The notes beneath the pieces were generated by a model. That model was not told where the DNA came from and made no database searches. It worked only from the letters and a program-made list of their open reading frames with translations. The translations under genes were made by a program, and so were the position numbers. A stretch of DNA of 64,000 nt, taken from NCBI GenBank assembly GCA_016868815.1, contig VGFQ01000007.1:1-64000 (forward strand). Reading direction: 5' to 3'. Source of the stretch: Bacteroidota bacterium. GTDB lineage: Bacteria > Bacteroidota > Bacteroidia > Chitinophagales > Chitinophagaceae. Below are positions 35,114 through 44,051 of this stretch, one piece after another. Each line of letters begins with the position of its first letter. Position 1 is the first letter of the stretch.

Positions 35114-37894
35114 ATGCATTCCATGTCCGTTGTATCCATTTTTGAGCGCACTGTGCGATTGGGTCGATCCTCGATCTCTCTGTTTTGCTGCTGCCTGTCC
35201 CTGACGGTCTTCGGGCAGGCCGGCAAAAGATCGGCCTTTGCCCATCCGCATATCCTCGTGGGACCGGGCGACAGGACGGCGGTGCTGGAAAAGATCCGCA
35301 CGCAGTCGTGGGCGAAACGCGCCTACGAGTCGTTGCGTCGCCAAGTGGAGCCCCATGTGGCAAGGCATCGCAACGACCCTGAATGGATCCTCAGTCGCTA
35401 TCTGATGAACCGCGTACCGGGCCGGCGCTACACGCGCGCCATCTCCGATGCCGAGGGCACTGCCATGGTCGGCTTCGCCGGTGATGCACCCTTCCCGACC
35501 GTGCGCGTGAGCACGCATAAGCGCGGACCCGTGGCACCCGACGGTCATGGCTACCGGATGCCCTCGCTCGAGGAGATGGTTCCCTACGACACGTCGCGGA
35601 CCATGCTGCTACAACGGGAGACGGACCCCGGCATCCGCGAGCGTGTGGACCCCGGCGCGATGATCGACCGCTTCAACGGCCGCATCAACGACCTCGCCCT
35701 CGACGCTGCCATCGTGTACTGGCTCACGGGCGACGAGTCCTACGCGCGCTTCTCCGCCGACATCCTCTCTCAATGGGCCCGCGGCGCCTATCACCAGCAG
35801 CCCGTCGAGGGGCCCTGCCGCACCGGCTTCCTCTCGATACAGTCCATCGGCGACGGTGCCTACGAGCCCATGCCCCTGATCTACGACTTCCTCTACGACT
35901 GGATGCGCCGCCGCGGGTACGAGACCCGATGGTACGAGCCCGTCTTCCAGCGCATCGCCTGGACGATGACGCACCGCGGCTTCTGGGATAACAATTGGTT
36001 CGCCGCGCAGACACCGCTGATGGTGTTCGCCACGCTGTCGATCGAAGACCGGACCGAGCGAGCCCGCTACGTGGATCATTTCATGAGCCGCGACACCCTG
36101 AGCGGCGGATGTGGACACCTCTCCATGCCCTCGCTGCTGGCGCGTCACTTCACGCCCGATGGTCATTGGAAGGAGCCGGGTGGCTACCACAACTTCCCCG
36201 TCAGCAGCCTGCTGCAGGCCTCGCTGACGATGGAACGCAACGGCCATGACGTCTTCCGTCGCTATCCCGCGCTGTTCCAGGCCTCGCATGCCATGCTGAA
36301 ATACTCCTTCCCCGATCTGCGCGCCCCCTCCATCGGCGACACAGGTCCCACCTCGCAGAGCCCCGAGTGCCTCGAGATCGGACTCCTCTTCGCGAAGCGC
36401 TACGACACCGCCGTATACGGACAACTGGCCACTTCGCTCCGGGTACTGATGGACAAAAATGGTTATGACCGGTCGAAGAGCGGCTTCCTGGGACTGCTCT
36501 GTTTCCTGCCCGACGTGTCCACCAACGCGCCAAGGCCCTATGAATGGCCCCGCAGCGGAACACTTGACTTCGCCAAGTGCTACCTCCAGCGCAACGGCAC
36601 TGAACGCATGCATGGACTCATGTATGCCGTGCAGGGAGCTTCCTACAACCACAACCACGCCAACGGCATGGCCGTGGAACTCTACGGGATGGGCCGCGTG
36701 ATGGCGCCCGATCCCGGCAAGGGCATCACCTACGAAGCCCCGATGCATGTGGACTATTACGCCCAATGGGCGGCGCATAACACGGTCGTCGCGGGCAGTC
36801 GCTCCACTTCCGTCCCACCCGTGAAGGGCGGCGGCGGCACCAAGCGCATCGGCGAGATCGCACTGGCCGCGATGGAGCCCATGCCGGAGAAGCCTGCCGT
36901 GTCGGAATGGGTGTCGTTCACCGACACGCGGTACACCGATATCTCCACGAAGGCGCGTCAGCAGCGGACCCTGGCCATCGTACGTACGACTGACACCACG
37001 GGGTATTATGTCGACATCTATCGGTCCGACCACCCCGCCAGCAACGAGTACGTGTACCACAACGTGGGGGAGGGGTCGGAGTTGAGGAAGATGGACGGGT
37101 CAGCCATGTCTTCGATCTCCTCTTCCATCCCCCTGCATGCGGACCCCTACGACCCGCCCGGTCTTCGCATGATCGACACCGTTAGAAAGGCCGATGCCGC
37201 ATCGGGCATCGTCGTCTTCCGTGCGGGCGAGGGCCGTTTGCGGGCGCTCTACGCGCCGGAGAAGGGTCGGACGCTGTTCAGCGGCATGGCGCCGCCCACG
37301 AAGACGACTTCTGCCGAGTACCGCGAACGACGTACCCCTGTACTCGTCTGGCGGCAGGAAGGCGAGGCCTGGTCGCGACCCTTCGTGGCTGTGTACGAGC
37401 CGCACGGGGCCGCTTCCGGTCATTCGGTGGACTCCATCCGTCTCGTATCCCCATCCTCCTCCGCCCATCGCTTCTCGGCTGTCGAGGTCCTCGGCAACGC
37501 CCGTTCGGGTCATGCCCGGCAGATGGTGCTGCAGTCCACCGATGCGGACAGTAGCTATGCCGCTGATGACTGGTCGTTCCGCGGGCATTTCGGCCTGATC
37601 GGCTGGCGGGCCGACACGCTGCATTACCTATACCTCGGACAGGGTTGGGAGATCGGCTGGGGACCATATCGCTTAACCGTCCCCGTGGGTGTCGGCAATG
37701 CATCGATGGAGGTCGTGGGCGGCGGACTGCGGATCACCTGCCCACAGGAGACCGTGCTCTCAGTGACGGGCTTTCAGGGGGGCAGTCTGCGTGCCGAGGG
37801 TGCTGCCGTGGCGCTGAAGGTGTCGGTGGATGGCGACGGCGCGCATATCACATTGCCGGCGGTGCGCGGGCTGGTGCTGTACATCGGCGGCTGA
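35114..37894 (+). CDS. heparinase II/III-like polysaccharide lyase
   Basis: A large secreted protein of about 926 residues. The signal segment SSISLFCCCLSLTVFGQ lies after a longish basic N-region (starts at 35114 or 35123). Residues ~40-430 form an (alpha/alpha)-toroid (DLALDAAIVYWLTGD, NNWFAAQTPLMVFAT, EPGGYHNFPVSSLLQ). A beta-sandwich part then contains NHNHANGMAVELYG and VMAPDPGKG, the heparinase II/III signature with its His and Asn. Lyases of this type cleave uronic-acid-containing glycans by beta-elimination. The exact family and substrate (heparin/heparan, alginate, ulvan-like) cannot be told. It is convergent with the SGNH hydrolase gene 38 bp away. Confidence 0.82.
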   Translation: MHSMSVVSIFERTVRLGRSSISLFCCCLSLTVFGQAGKRSAFAHPHILVGPGDRTAVLEKIRTQSWAKRAYESLRRQVEPHVARHRNDPEWILSRYLMNRVPGRRYTRAISDAEGTAMVGFAGDAPFPTVRVSTHKRGPVAPDGHGYRMPSLEEMVPYDTSRTMLLQRETDPGIRERVDPGAMIDRFNGRINDLALDAAIVYWLTGDESYARFSADILSQWARGAYHQQPVEGPCRTGFLSIQSIGDGAYEPMPLIYDFLYDWMRRRGYETRWYEPVFQRIAWTMTHRGFWDNNWFAAQTPLMVFATLSIEDRTERARYVDHFMSRDTLSGGCGHLSMPSLLARHFTPDGHWKEPGGYHNFPVSSLLQASLTMERNGHDVFRRYPALFQASHAMLKYSFPDLRAPSIGDTGPTSQSPECLEIGLLFAKRYDTAVYGQLATSLRVLMDKNGYDRSKSGFLGLLCFLPDVSTNAPRPYEWPRSGTLDFAKCYLQRNGTERMHGLMYAVQGASYNHNHANGMAVELYGMGRVMAPDPGKGITYEAPMHVDYYAQWAAHNTVVAGSRSTSVPPVKGGGGTKRIGEIALAAMEPMPEKPAVSEWVSFTDTRYTDISTKARQQRTLAIVRTTDTTGYYVDIYRSDHPASNEYVYHNVGEGSELRKMDGSAMSSISSSIPLHADPYDPPGLRMIDTVRKADAASGIVVFRAGEGRLRALYAPEKGRTLFSGMAPPTKTTSAEYRERRTPVLVWRQEGEAWSRPFVAVYEPHGAASGHSVDSIRLVSPSSSAHRFSAVEVLGNARSGHARQMVLQSTDADSSYAADDWSFRGHFGLIGWRADTLHYLYLGQGWEIGWGPYRLTVPVGVGNASMEVVGGGLRITCPQETVLSVTGFQGGSLRAEGAAVALKVSVDGDGAHITLPAVRGLVLYIGG

Positions 37895-37932
37895 GCAATG
37901 GACCACCCGGTCCGGTGGTGGAGATGCAGGCC

Positions 37933-38700
37933 TCAGAAATATCTGAGGATGGCATCCGCTACCAGCTGGTGTCCCTTCCCGTTGGGATGATTCACCTGCG
38001 ACATGTGATCGGCTATCTTCCCGCCGGATGCGGATATGTTTTGGAAAAGCCTGTAACTGTCCACGATCCCCACTTGGTGCGTGTCGGCCAGGCGGTCTAT
38101 CTGGTCGCAGAGTTGTTGCAGCAGCGAGGTCTTGTCCGTGATGTCGATCCGTTGGTCGGGCGTGGCCGTCATCAGGATGACCTTCACATTCTGCTGCAGT
38201 GCGGCAAGGATCATCTGCGTCCACGCTTCCCGAGCGGCTTCCAGTCCGATGCGTGGGTCGTTCAGGGCGTAGTCGATGAATAGCACGTCGGGTCGATGGC
38301 AGAGGACCTGGTGGGTGAACCTGGCCGCGCCCTGTCTGGAGTCCTCTCCACCGATCGCGGTGACGATGGAGTTGACGACGGCATGCGGGTATCTGTCCTT
38401 CAGTCCCTTCAGTACAAGGAACGGGTAGGCTTCCAACATATTCACCACCGGCGTCTTGAAATAACCCGCGGGTACGGAGTGTCCATGGAAGACCAGATTG
38501 ACGAGGCGGTTCTGCGGCCACTGCTTTTCGAGTTCCTGTCGGATTGCTGACAGGTATCCATCGGGTTGTGGCTGTACTTCAGATACGCCATCGATGTTGA
38601 GATCCGTTTGGTTGGACGGTTGGAAAGCCTGTCCTGCGAAGGGGATGGACAATCCGCCGAAGGCGGAGCGGATGAAGGTTCTGCGGGATGCCTTTCCCAT
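37933..38700 (-). CDS. Tat-signal SGNH hydrolase
   Basis: The N-terminus MGKASRRTFIRSAFGGLS has RRTFI and a weak hydrophobic stretch, so Tat export is likely. SGNH features are LVFHGHSVPAGYF (the Ser is in GHS rather than GDS), a Gly in AIGGEDS, the block III Asn in DYALND and a His in QVNHPNGKGH. A 255-residue esterase of this type probably removes acyl groups from a glycan. It is convergent with the lyase and divergent from the sulfatase upstream (258-bp gap), placing it in the same carbohydrate cluster. Confidence 0.8.
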   Translation of the reverse strand: MGKASRRTFIRSAFGGLSIPFAGQAFQPSNQTDLNIDGVSEVQPQPDGYLSAIRQELEKQWPQNRLVNLVFHGHSVPAGYFKTPVVNMLEAYPFLVLKGLKDRYPHAVVNSIVTAIGGEDSRQGAARFTHQVLCHRPDVLFIDYALNDPRIGLEAAREAWTQMILAALQQNVKVILMTATPDQRIDITDKTSLLQQLCDQIDRLADTHQVGIVDSYRLFQNISASGGKIADHMSQVNHPNGKGHQLVADAILRYF

Positions 38701-38958
38701 GTCAGTTCAATTTAAAATGGTTCCATGGCATTTACCGTGTACACTGAATTCCGATGGAGCCATCCATGGGAGTGCACGATGTGGCATGAATCAAGTCTCA
38801 CCTAAGATATTTCTCTCCTTCCAGGCGCTTGGCAACATCCTATAGTGCTTTGGAGGGTTTATGGGGAGCTCGACAAGAATCGTTACATTCATCAGGAAAG
38901 ATGATTTCGAATTGAAATATTTTTTGTCTCACGTTTTGAGAAAACCCTTTGGAAAGAT

Positions 38959-40368
38959 ATGAAACCGATCAGCCATTCAATCAAAGGCAACATCATGTCA
39001 CATGCCAGGATGCTCCTTTACACTTGGTGTCTGCTACCCATGCTGGCCGGTGCCCAGTCGGAGACGAAAGGCCTCCGAAAGGCCAGGAGATCGGTGCCAT
39101 CGACGTCTGAAAATGTTGGCCAGCCCAGCCGACCCAACATCGTCTTCATCCTGGCCGACGACCTTGGCGTCGGCGAGGTGGGGGCCTATGGCTCCGACCG
39201 CAACCGGACGCCCGTCATCGACCGGATGGCGCGGCAGGGCATCCGCTTCACCCACGGCTTTACCGCGCCGCTCTGCGGTCCCTCGAGGGCGCTGATATTG
39301 ACGGGCAGGTATGCCTTCCGGACGGGTGCCGTCAACCAGGACATGTGCGGCGACCTGAAGCCCTCCAAAGAGGTCATGATCCCCACCGTGCTTAAGAAAG
39401 CAGGATACGTCAGCTCCATGACGGGCAAATGGGGACAGCTGCCCCTGCAGCCCTCCGACTTCGGCTTCGACGACTATCTGAGGTTCAACGGCAGCGGCGT
39501 CTATTGGAGCGCAGAGAAGCGCTCGGCCGAGTATTATACTGTCAACGGCTCCGTCCAGAAGTTGGGCAACCGGTACATGCCCGACCTCATGCACGAGCAT
39601 GCGGTCGAGTGGATATCGAAGCAGCAGGGCAAGCCCTTCTTCCTGTTCTATTCCCTCTCGCATATCCATTCCAGGCTGCAAGCCACACCCGACAGTCGGC
39701 CCGACGGGGATGCGTATGCCGAGAACATCGCTTACATGGACAAGCTCGTCGGCAGGCTGCTGGACGCGCTCGACAGCCTCGGACTGAGGAAGAACACACT
39801 GGTCGTCTTCATGGGCGACAACGGGACGGCCATCGGGTATGCCCGAAAGGCCACCATCGGAGGCCGGCCTTTGTCTGGCAAGAAGGGCGACATGCTGGAG
39901 GGTGGCGGCCTGGTGCCGCTGATCGCTTCCTGGCCCGGCGTGATCGCACCGGAGCAGGTCAGTCACCAACTGATCGACGCGAGCGACCTGCTGCCCACCT
40001 TCGCCGAGGTGGCCGGGGCGCCCCTGCCTACTACGAATACGCTCGACGGGCGCAGTTTCCTGCCCCAGCTGAAGGGCCGGCCGGGCGATCCACGTGAATG
40101 GGTCTTCTGCGAACTCGGCAACAAATGGTACGTCCGCGATGCGCGATGGAAGTTCAACCGGGAAGGACAGCTCTTCGACATGCGAGGGGCACCCTTCGAG
40201 GAAATCCTGGTGCCTGATGTCGCACAGAGCCCGGAGGCCAAGGCCGCCCGGGATCGCCTGCAAGCGGTGCTCGCCCGGCTCGACCCCGCTTCCGGCATCC
40301 TCGACAACGGAGATGGCAGCGGACGGCATGCGCGCAAGGCCGGCAGTGGTCCGGCTAAAGAGGATTGA
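38959..40368 (+). CDS. sulfatase (S1 family), CGPSR active site
   Basis: A type I sulfatase of 469 residues. The formylglycine motif is APLCGPSRALILTG with Cys106, matching C-x-P-S-R. RPNIVFILADDLGVGEVG supplies the first Asp pair, MTGKWGQ the Lys, YSLSHIHSRL the His and FMGDNGTAIG the second Asp/Asn. The signal is within LLYTWCLLPMLAGAQ; starts at 38959 and 38995 are both possible, and GGAAAGAT before 38959 favours the first. The C-terminus is basic and Gly-rich. It lies next to the SUMF1-like gene, which is convergent (38-bp gap). Confidence 0.9.
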   Translation: MKPISHSIKGNIMSHARMLLYTWCLLPMLAGAQSETKGLRKARRSVPSTSENVGQPSRPNIVFILADDLGVGEVGAYGSDRNRTPVIDRMARQGIRFTHGFTAPLCGPSRALILTGRYAFRTGAVNQDMCGDLKPSKEVMIPTVLKKAGYVSSMTGKWGQLPLQPSDFGFDDYLRFNGSGVYWSAEKRSAEYYTVNGSVQKLGNRYMPDLMHEHAVEWISKQQGKPFFLFYSLSHIHSRLQATPDSRPDGDAYAENIAYMDKLVGRLLDALDSLGLRKNTLVVFMGDNGTAIGYARKATIGGRPLSGKKGDMLEGGGLVPLIASWPGVIAPEQVSHQLIDASDLLPTFAEVAGAPLPTTNTLDGRSFLPQLKGRPGDPREWVFCELGNKWYVRDARWKFNREGQLFDMRGAPFEEILVPDVAQSPEAKAARDRLQAVLARLDPASGILDNGDGSGRHARKAGSGPAKED

Positions 40369-40406
40369 AAAGGTGGGCCATTGTGCCCCTTCCACCAGAC
40401 GTATAT

Positions 40407-41144
40407 TTATTTTTCCGTTGCATTCGGAGCATCCATCACGCAGCGGAAGCCCACGGGGTAGCGACTGATCTCTTCGGGCAGCAGGTAGTATCTGTGGGAG
40501 GTGCGCCACATGGCCCAGTCGTTGAAATGCGAGCCGCCGCGCATCACTTTGTATCGCTCGCCATACTGTTCCATGGGCCTGGGGTTCCCCGGGTAGGGTT
40601 TGTACCAGTCATCCGTCCATTCCCAGACGCTGCCGGCCATGTCGTAGCATCCGTAGGGACTGGCGGGCTTGGCGATGGAGCCGCCGCGGGAGTTCTCGGG
40701 TCCCCAGGTGACGAAGGATTCTTCGAAGGTGTCGCCCCAGGGGAAGCGGCGGCCGTCGGTGCCGCGGGCGGCCTTCTCCCATTCGCGTTCCGTCGGCAGG
40801 CGTTTGCCGGCCCAGCGGGCATAGGCATCGGCCCGGCTCCAGGTGACGATGGCGGCGTTGTCTTCTCGGCCTGCAGGGAATCGGTGAGATGGGTCGAATG
40901 CGGCGAACGCGCGATTGCTGACCTCATATGTATCTATATAGAAGGCATTTGTGGAGTCGGTGTGGAGGGGTCGTTCGTCGGGATCGCCTTTATCACTGCC
41001 CATGAGGAAAGGTCCGGCGGGCACGTAGACCATACCCGGTGGGGGATGCGTGCCATGTGCCGTCGGCTGGGCGGCTGAGGGGTTGGCCGTGCCGAGGTAC
41101 AGGAAGAGGACCAGGGCGAATGTCAATCTTGTGCCATGCATCAC
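40407..41144 (-). CDS. secreted SUMF1/FGE-fold protein lacking the catalytic cysteines
   Basis: Signal peptide (LTFALVLFLYLGTANPSAAQ), then an FGE-sulfatase fold (residues ~35-235): MVYVPAGPFLMGSD, YEVSNRAF, KRLPTEREWEKAARG, FPWGD, VWEWTDDWY, MRGGSHFNDWAMWRTSHRYYL and VGFRC. In true formylglycine-generating enzymes the RGGS motif is followed by Cys and, five residues later, a second Cys that bind copper. Here those positions are Asn and Trp, so it cannot work as a standard FGE and may be a structural or binding member of the wider SUMF1/EgtB/PvdO family. Its ATG overlaps the stop of the upstream gene by 4 bp (ATGA), indicating coupled translation. Confidence 0.85.
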   Translation of the reverse strand: MMHGTRLTFALVLFLYLGTANPSAAQPTAHGTHPPPGMVYVPAGPFLMGSDKGDPDERPLHTDSTNAFYIDTYEVSNRAFAAFDPSHRFPAGREDNAAIVTWSRADAYARWAGKRLPTEREWEKAARGTDGRRFPWGDTFEESFVTWGPENSRGGSIAKPASPYGCYDMAGSVWEWTDDWYKPYPGNPRPMEQYGERYKVMRGGSHFNDWAMWRTSHRYYLLPEEISRYPVGFRCVMDAPNATEK

Positions 41145-42367
41145 CAGGTGGGGTCAATGATTCCGTGATACCGCCCGAACCAGTAGTTGCGGATGCGGGC
41201 GGCTGATACTTTTTCCTCCTCCGATTCGACGCGAGCGGTGCCGTTGGGACCCGGGATCGCGAAACTCCGTCTCCTCCGTTCGAACCCATCGAGGCTTCGG
41301 ATATGCCGCATATGGTAAGGCGTAAGGATATCTTCACCGGTGAGCACGCGGTAGGTCATCACGAACCATGGGCTGCTCTCCCACGACAGGTCCATCGACT
41401 TCCAATCGTGCCAGTGCCGGTTCAGGTTCATGCGATATTTGTTGCGGAGGGATGGGTCGTCCTCATAGCGGAGCAGCAGATAGAGGGCACGTGCGGCGTG
41501 ATAGTCGTCGCCCACGTTGCGCCATTCCTCGGGGTATAACATCTTGGAAAGGATCTGATGGTCGTCGTATCGATGTGTCCGGATGAGGTAACGGTAGGCG
41601 CTGTCATAGCGAGGCTTGCCGGTCAGTCGGTGGGTCGCCTTGAGCCCCATGAGCATGAGGAGGGAGTTGAGGGGTTGGTGGGGCAGGTCAGGGCACATGT
41701 TACCCCAGAGGGTCATCTTCCCGTCGAGGTCGGTCAGTTTGTAGTTGTCGTTGACCACCCTTCCCACGAATCGGTCGATGAGATCGGCAGCGGCCTCTTG
41801 ATGGGCTGCGTCGGCGCACAGCTCCCAGTACATCGATACGCTTGAGACGATGGAAGTGAACTTGTCGGTGCTGAGGTCGCCCAGCCAGCGGTATCCGGGC
41901 AGGGAGCTGGAGGCATGCCATTCAGGGTACCAGAGGGTTTTTTCGTGCCAGAGGGCGGTGTCGGTGCGGTTGAAGCTACGGGCGAAAAGTCCGGGTATGC
42001 CGGTGACGCGCTCGAGTCGTTGGATGCCGGCAAAGACACTGTCGGCTAGGTGTCTGTCTGCGGGGTCTTTGGTGGTCGCGTACTTATGGGAGAACGCGAC
42101 GAGCAGTTCGGAGGTTGCGTCCAGGCAGTCAGCCTGTGGGCCTACGATCGGTCTGTCGAGGCCTGCCGGTGGGAAGATGACATTGTGTATGATGGTTCCC
42201 TCGTTCCAGTGGTTGCCGAGGGTTAGTCGTTCACTGATGGCGACTTGTGCCCGAAGGGGTGTGGTCGTATCGGGAAACTCATGGATGGACTGTGCACACA
42301 GGGGTATGGAGAGTATGCAGAGGCTGGTACAAACCATCAATGACCGGCAAGACAGTTTGATCTTCAT
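41141..42367 (-). CDS. secreted helical-barrel protein, probable glycan-acting, family unknown
   Basis: The ATG at 42367 gives MKIKLSCRSLMVCTSLCILSIPLCAQ, a signal peptide. The mature ~380 residues alternate hydrophobic helices with His/Trp/Tyr-rich connections (GNHWNEGTIIHNVIF, DCLDATSELLVAFSHKYA, CPDLPHQPLNSLLMLMGLKA, DDYHAARALYLLLRYE), which looks like an (alpha/alpha)-toroid as in many glycoside hydrolases and lyases. I do not recognise a named family and assign no catalytic residues. It is the first gene of a two-gene operon with the SUMF1-fold protein (ATGA overlap), so the two products probably act together. Confidence 0.6.
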   Translation of the reverse strand: MKIKLSCRSLMVCTSLCILSIPLCAQSIHEFPDTTTPLRAQVAISERLTLGNHWNEGTIIHNVIFPPAGLDRPIVGPQADCLDATSELLVAFSHKYATTKDPADRHLADSVFAGIQRLERVTGIPGLFARSFNRTDTALWHEKTLWYPEWHASSSLPGYRWLGDLSTDKFTSIVSSVSMYWELCADAAHQEAAADLIDRFVGRVVNDNYKLTDLDGKMTLWGNMCPDLPHQPLNSLLMLMGLKATHRLTGKPRYDSAYRYLIRTHRYDDHQILSKMLYPEEWRNVGDDYHAARALYLLLRYEDDPSLRNKYRMNLNRHWHDWKSMDLSWESSPWFVMTYRVLTGEDILTPYHMRHIRSLDGFERRRRSFAIPGPNGTARVESEEEKVSAARIRNYWFGRYHGIIDPTW

Positions 42368-42589
42368 GACGTTCCTTCCATTAAAAATACGAACTCTGGG
42401 GTCAGGCACTGATTCGATCTGTGCATCTCAACGACACTTCTCTTCCTGACATGAGACAAGGCAAAGGGCAAGGCATTGATGACCACATGGGAAGATAGGA
42501 GAATTTTACTATAGTCTTGTCCTCATATAGTAGACAATCGGCAAAGGCATATATACAAACGGAGGCTTTTGTGTGAAACTAAAAAAACC

Positions 42590-43014
42590 ATGCGGCAGAT
42601 ACTAGCCAACATTTCTCTGGTCGTGACCGATTGCGACGAGGCCATCCGTTACTACACAGGGTTTCTGGGCTTCGAGCTCCTGGAGGATACCATACTCACT
42701 GCGGAGAAGCGTTGGGTGCGGGTTTGGCCCCGCGGTGCCGGCGATGGATGCGCGCTGTTGCTGGCAAGGGCTGCCACGCCGGAGCAGGCGGCCGTGGTCG
42801 GCCGGCAGTCGGGCAGGTCTTCCTGTTCCTACACACCGACGACTTTGATCGAGACTATGAGGGCTACCGTTCAAAGGGGGTGGCATTCGTCAATACCCCG
42901 CGGGACGAACCCTCTGGCCGGGTAGCGGTCTTTGCCGATCTCTATGGCAACCGCTGGGATTTAATCGGTCCTTCTAGGACGGCCGACAGCGGAAGTAGTT
43001 CCACTTCAAGGTGA
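42590..43014 (+). pseudogene. VOC/glyoxalase-family protein with a single-base frameshift
   Basis: Frame 1 from the ATG at 42590 encodes MRQILANISLVVTDCDEAI, RYYTGFLGFELLEDT and a strand-rich half (RWVRVWPRGAG, ALLLARAATPEQAAV). At the GGG at 42811-42813 one base seems missing: adding one G joins the sequence to QVFLFLHTDDFDRDYEGYR and VAVFADLYGNRWDLIG in another frame, ending at 43014. The joined protein has the usual two betaalphabetabetabeta halves of the vicinal-oxygen-chelate fold. It may be a real frameshift or an assembly error in a short G run. Its last 73 bp overlap the convergent phosphoesterase gene. Confidence 0.7.
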
Positions 43015-44000
43015 GCGCCGCGGGCATTGGCCTCGGTAACAATCTGAGGGATGCCTTCTACCACGTCCACCGATGGGCTGTGTATATGTCCGGCCAGGAT
43101 ACCCATCACCCGTTCTGAGCGGAAGACGGCGCGGTGGAAGGCCATCGTGGTGTAGGTGTGCCCCTCGCTGCGCCAGGGCTGTCTGCGTTCCAATTGCCAG
43201 CTACGGTCGTTCGCTGCTTTCCAGTCGGGATGGCCACAACCGAAGCCCAGCGATCTGCCCGGCACATACAAGGGTATGTGCAGCAGAAGGATCATGGGTC
43301 GTCCCTTGCGTTCCCGTTCGTGGAAGAAGTCTAGCTGCTCTGGCAGAATCTCGTAGGTGGAGTTGTCGAACAGCAGCAGGTCAGCATCTCCCATTGGTTC
43401 TAGGTGCATCAACGGGTGGTTTCCTTTGTATAGTGGTGCCAGCCGATCCCGGCACCAGTCGCGCCTTAGATCGCCGGAGCTGCCTTCCATGCCTTCATAA
43501 TGCCAGTCGTGGTTCCCCGCCGTGTATATATGTGGGATACCTGTCGAGGCGAGCTGTTGCATTGTCCATTCTACGCCTGCCTCGGAAGGGAAGCTGAGGA
43601 TGTCGCCCACCAAAGCGCATTTGGAGAATCCCTTACGGACGGCATACTCCAGCGAATCCCGGAAGCAGGCTTCTGGGTGGGTTTCTTCGCGGGTCAGGAA
43701 ATGTTGTGTTCGGTTGTAGGCTTTGGCCATGCGGCCACTATAGGCTTGGAAACGCTCCCCCCTGGCATCATCCCGGAAGAGGTGCGTATCGGCCAACATG
43801 AGGAATGATTCCCTTTGACGCAGGGCTGGATGGTAGAAGCGCAGCCTGGTTCCGTCAAGGGAGAAGCTGCCGGCGCCAGGGGCTTTGTCATGCGCTTGGA
43901 TGCTTCCCCAGACAGGCTGCCGCAGGAGTCCGGATCCTGCCAGCAAGGCTGTCGTCGATCGGAGAAATGATTTCCTGTCCATAGGATGTTTTTTCGTCAC
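42942..44000 (-). CDS. calcineurin-like metallophosphoesterase
   Basis: N-terminal MTKKHPMDRKSFLRSTTALL followed by a hydrophobic segment indicates export (an alternative ATG is at 43982). Metal-binding motifs are in order: LADTHL (D-x-H), VGDILS (G-D), AGNHDW (G-N-H-D), LLHIPL and GHIHS (G-H-x-H). The 352-residue protein is therefore a secreted binuclear metallophosphoesterase. Possible substrates are phosphodiesters or phosphomonoesters; none can be chosen. It lies between the VOC pseudogene and the glycosidase-like gene on the same strand as the latter, 51 bp apart, so co-transcription with that gene is possible. Confidence 0.87.
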   Translation of the reverse strand: MTKKHPMDRKSFLRSTTALLAGSGLLRQPVWGSIQAHDKAPGAGSFSLDGTRLRFYHPALRQRESFLMLADTHLFRDDARGERFQAYSGRMAKAYNRTQHFLTREETHPEACFRDSLEYAVRKGFSKCALVGDILSFPSEAGVEWTMQQLASTGIPHIYTAGNHDWHYEGMEGSSGDLRRDWCRDRLAPLYKGNHPLMHLEPMGDADLLLFDNSTYEILPEQLDFFHERERKGRPMILLLHIPLYVPGRSLGFGCGHPDWKAANDRSWQLERRQPWRSEGHTYTTMAFHRAVFRSERVMGILAGHIHSPSVDVVEGIPQIVTEANARGAHLEVELLPLSAVLEGPIKSQRLP

Positions 44001-44051
44001 AGTCGACTTCTTTGCCTTGTGTTGAAGTCATATTTTAGACAACGGGCATGG

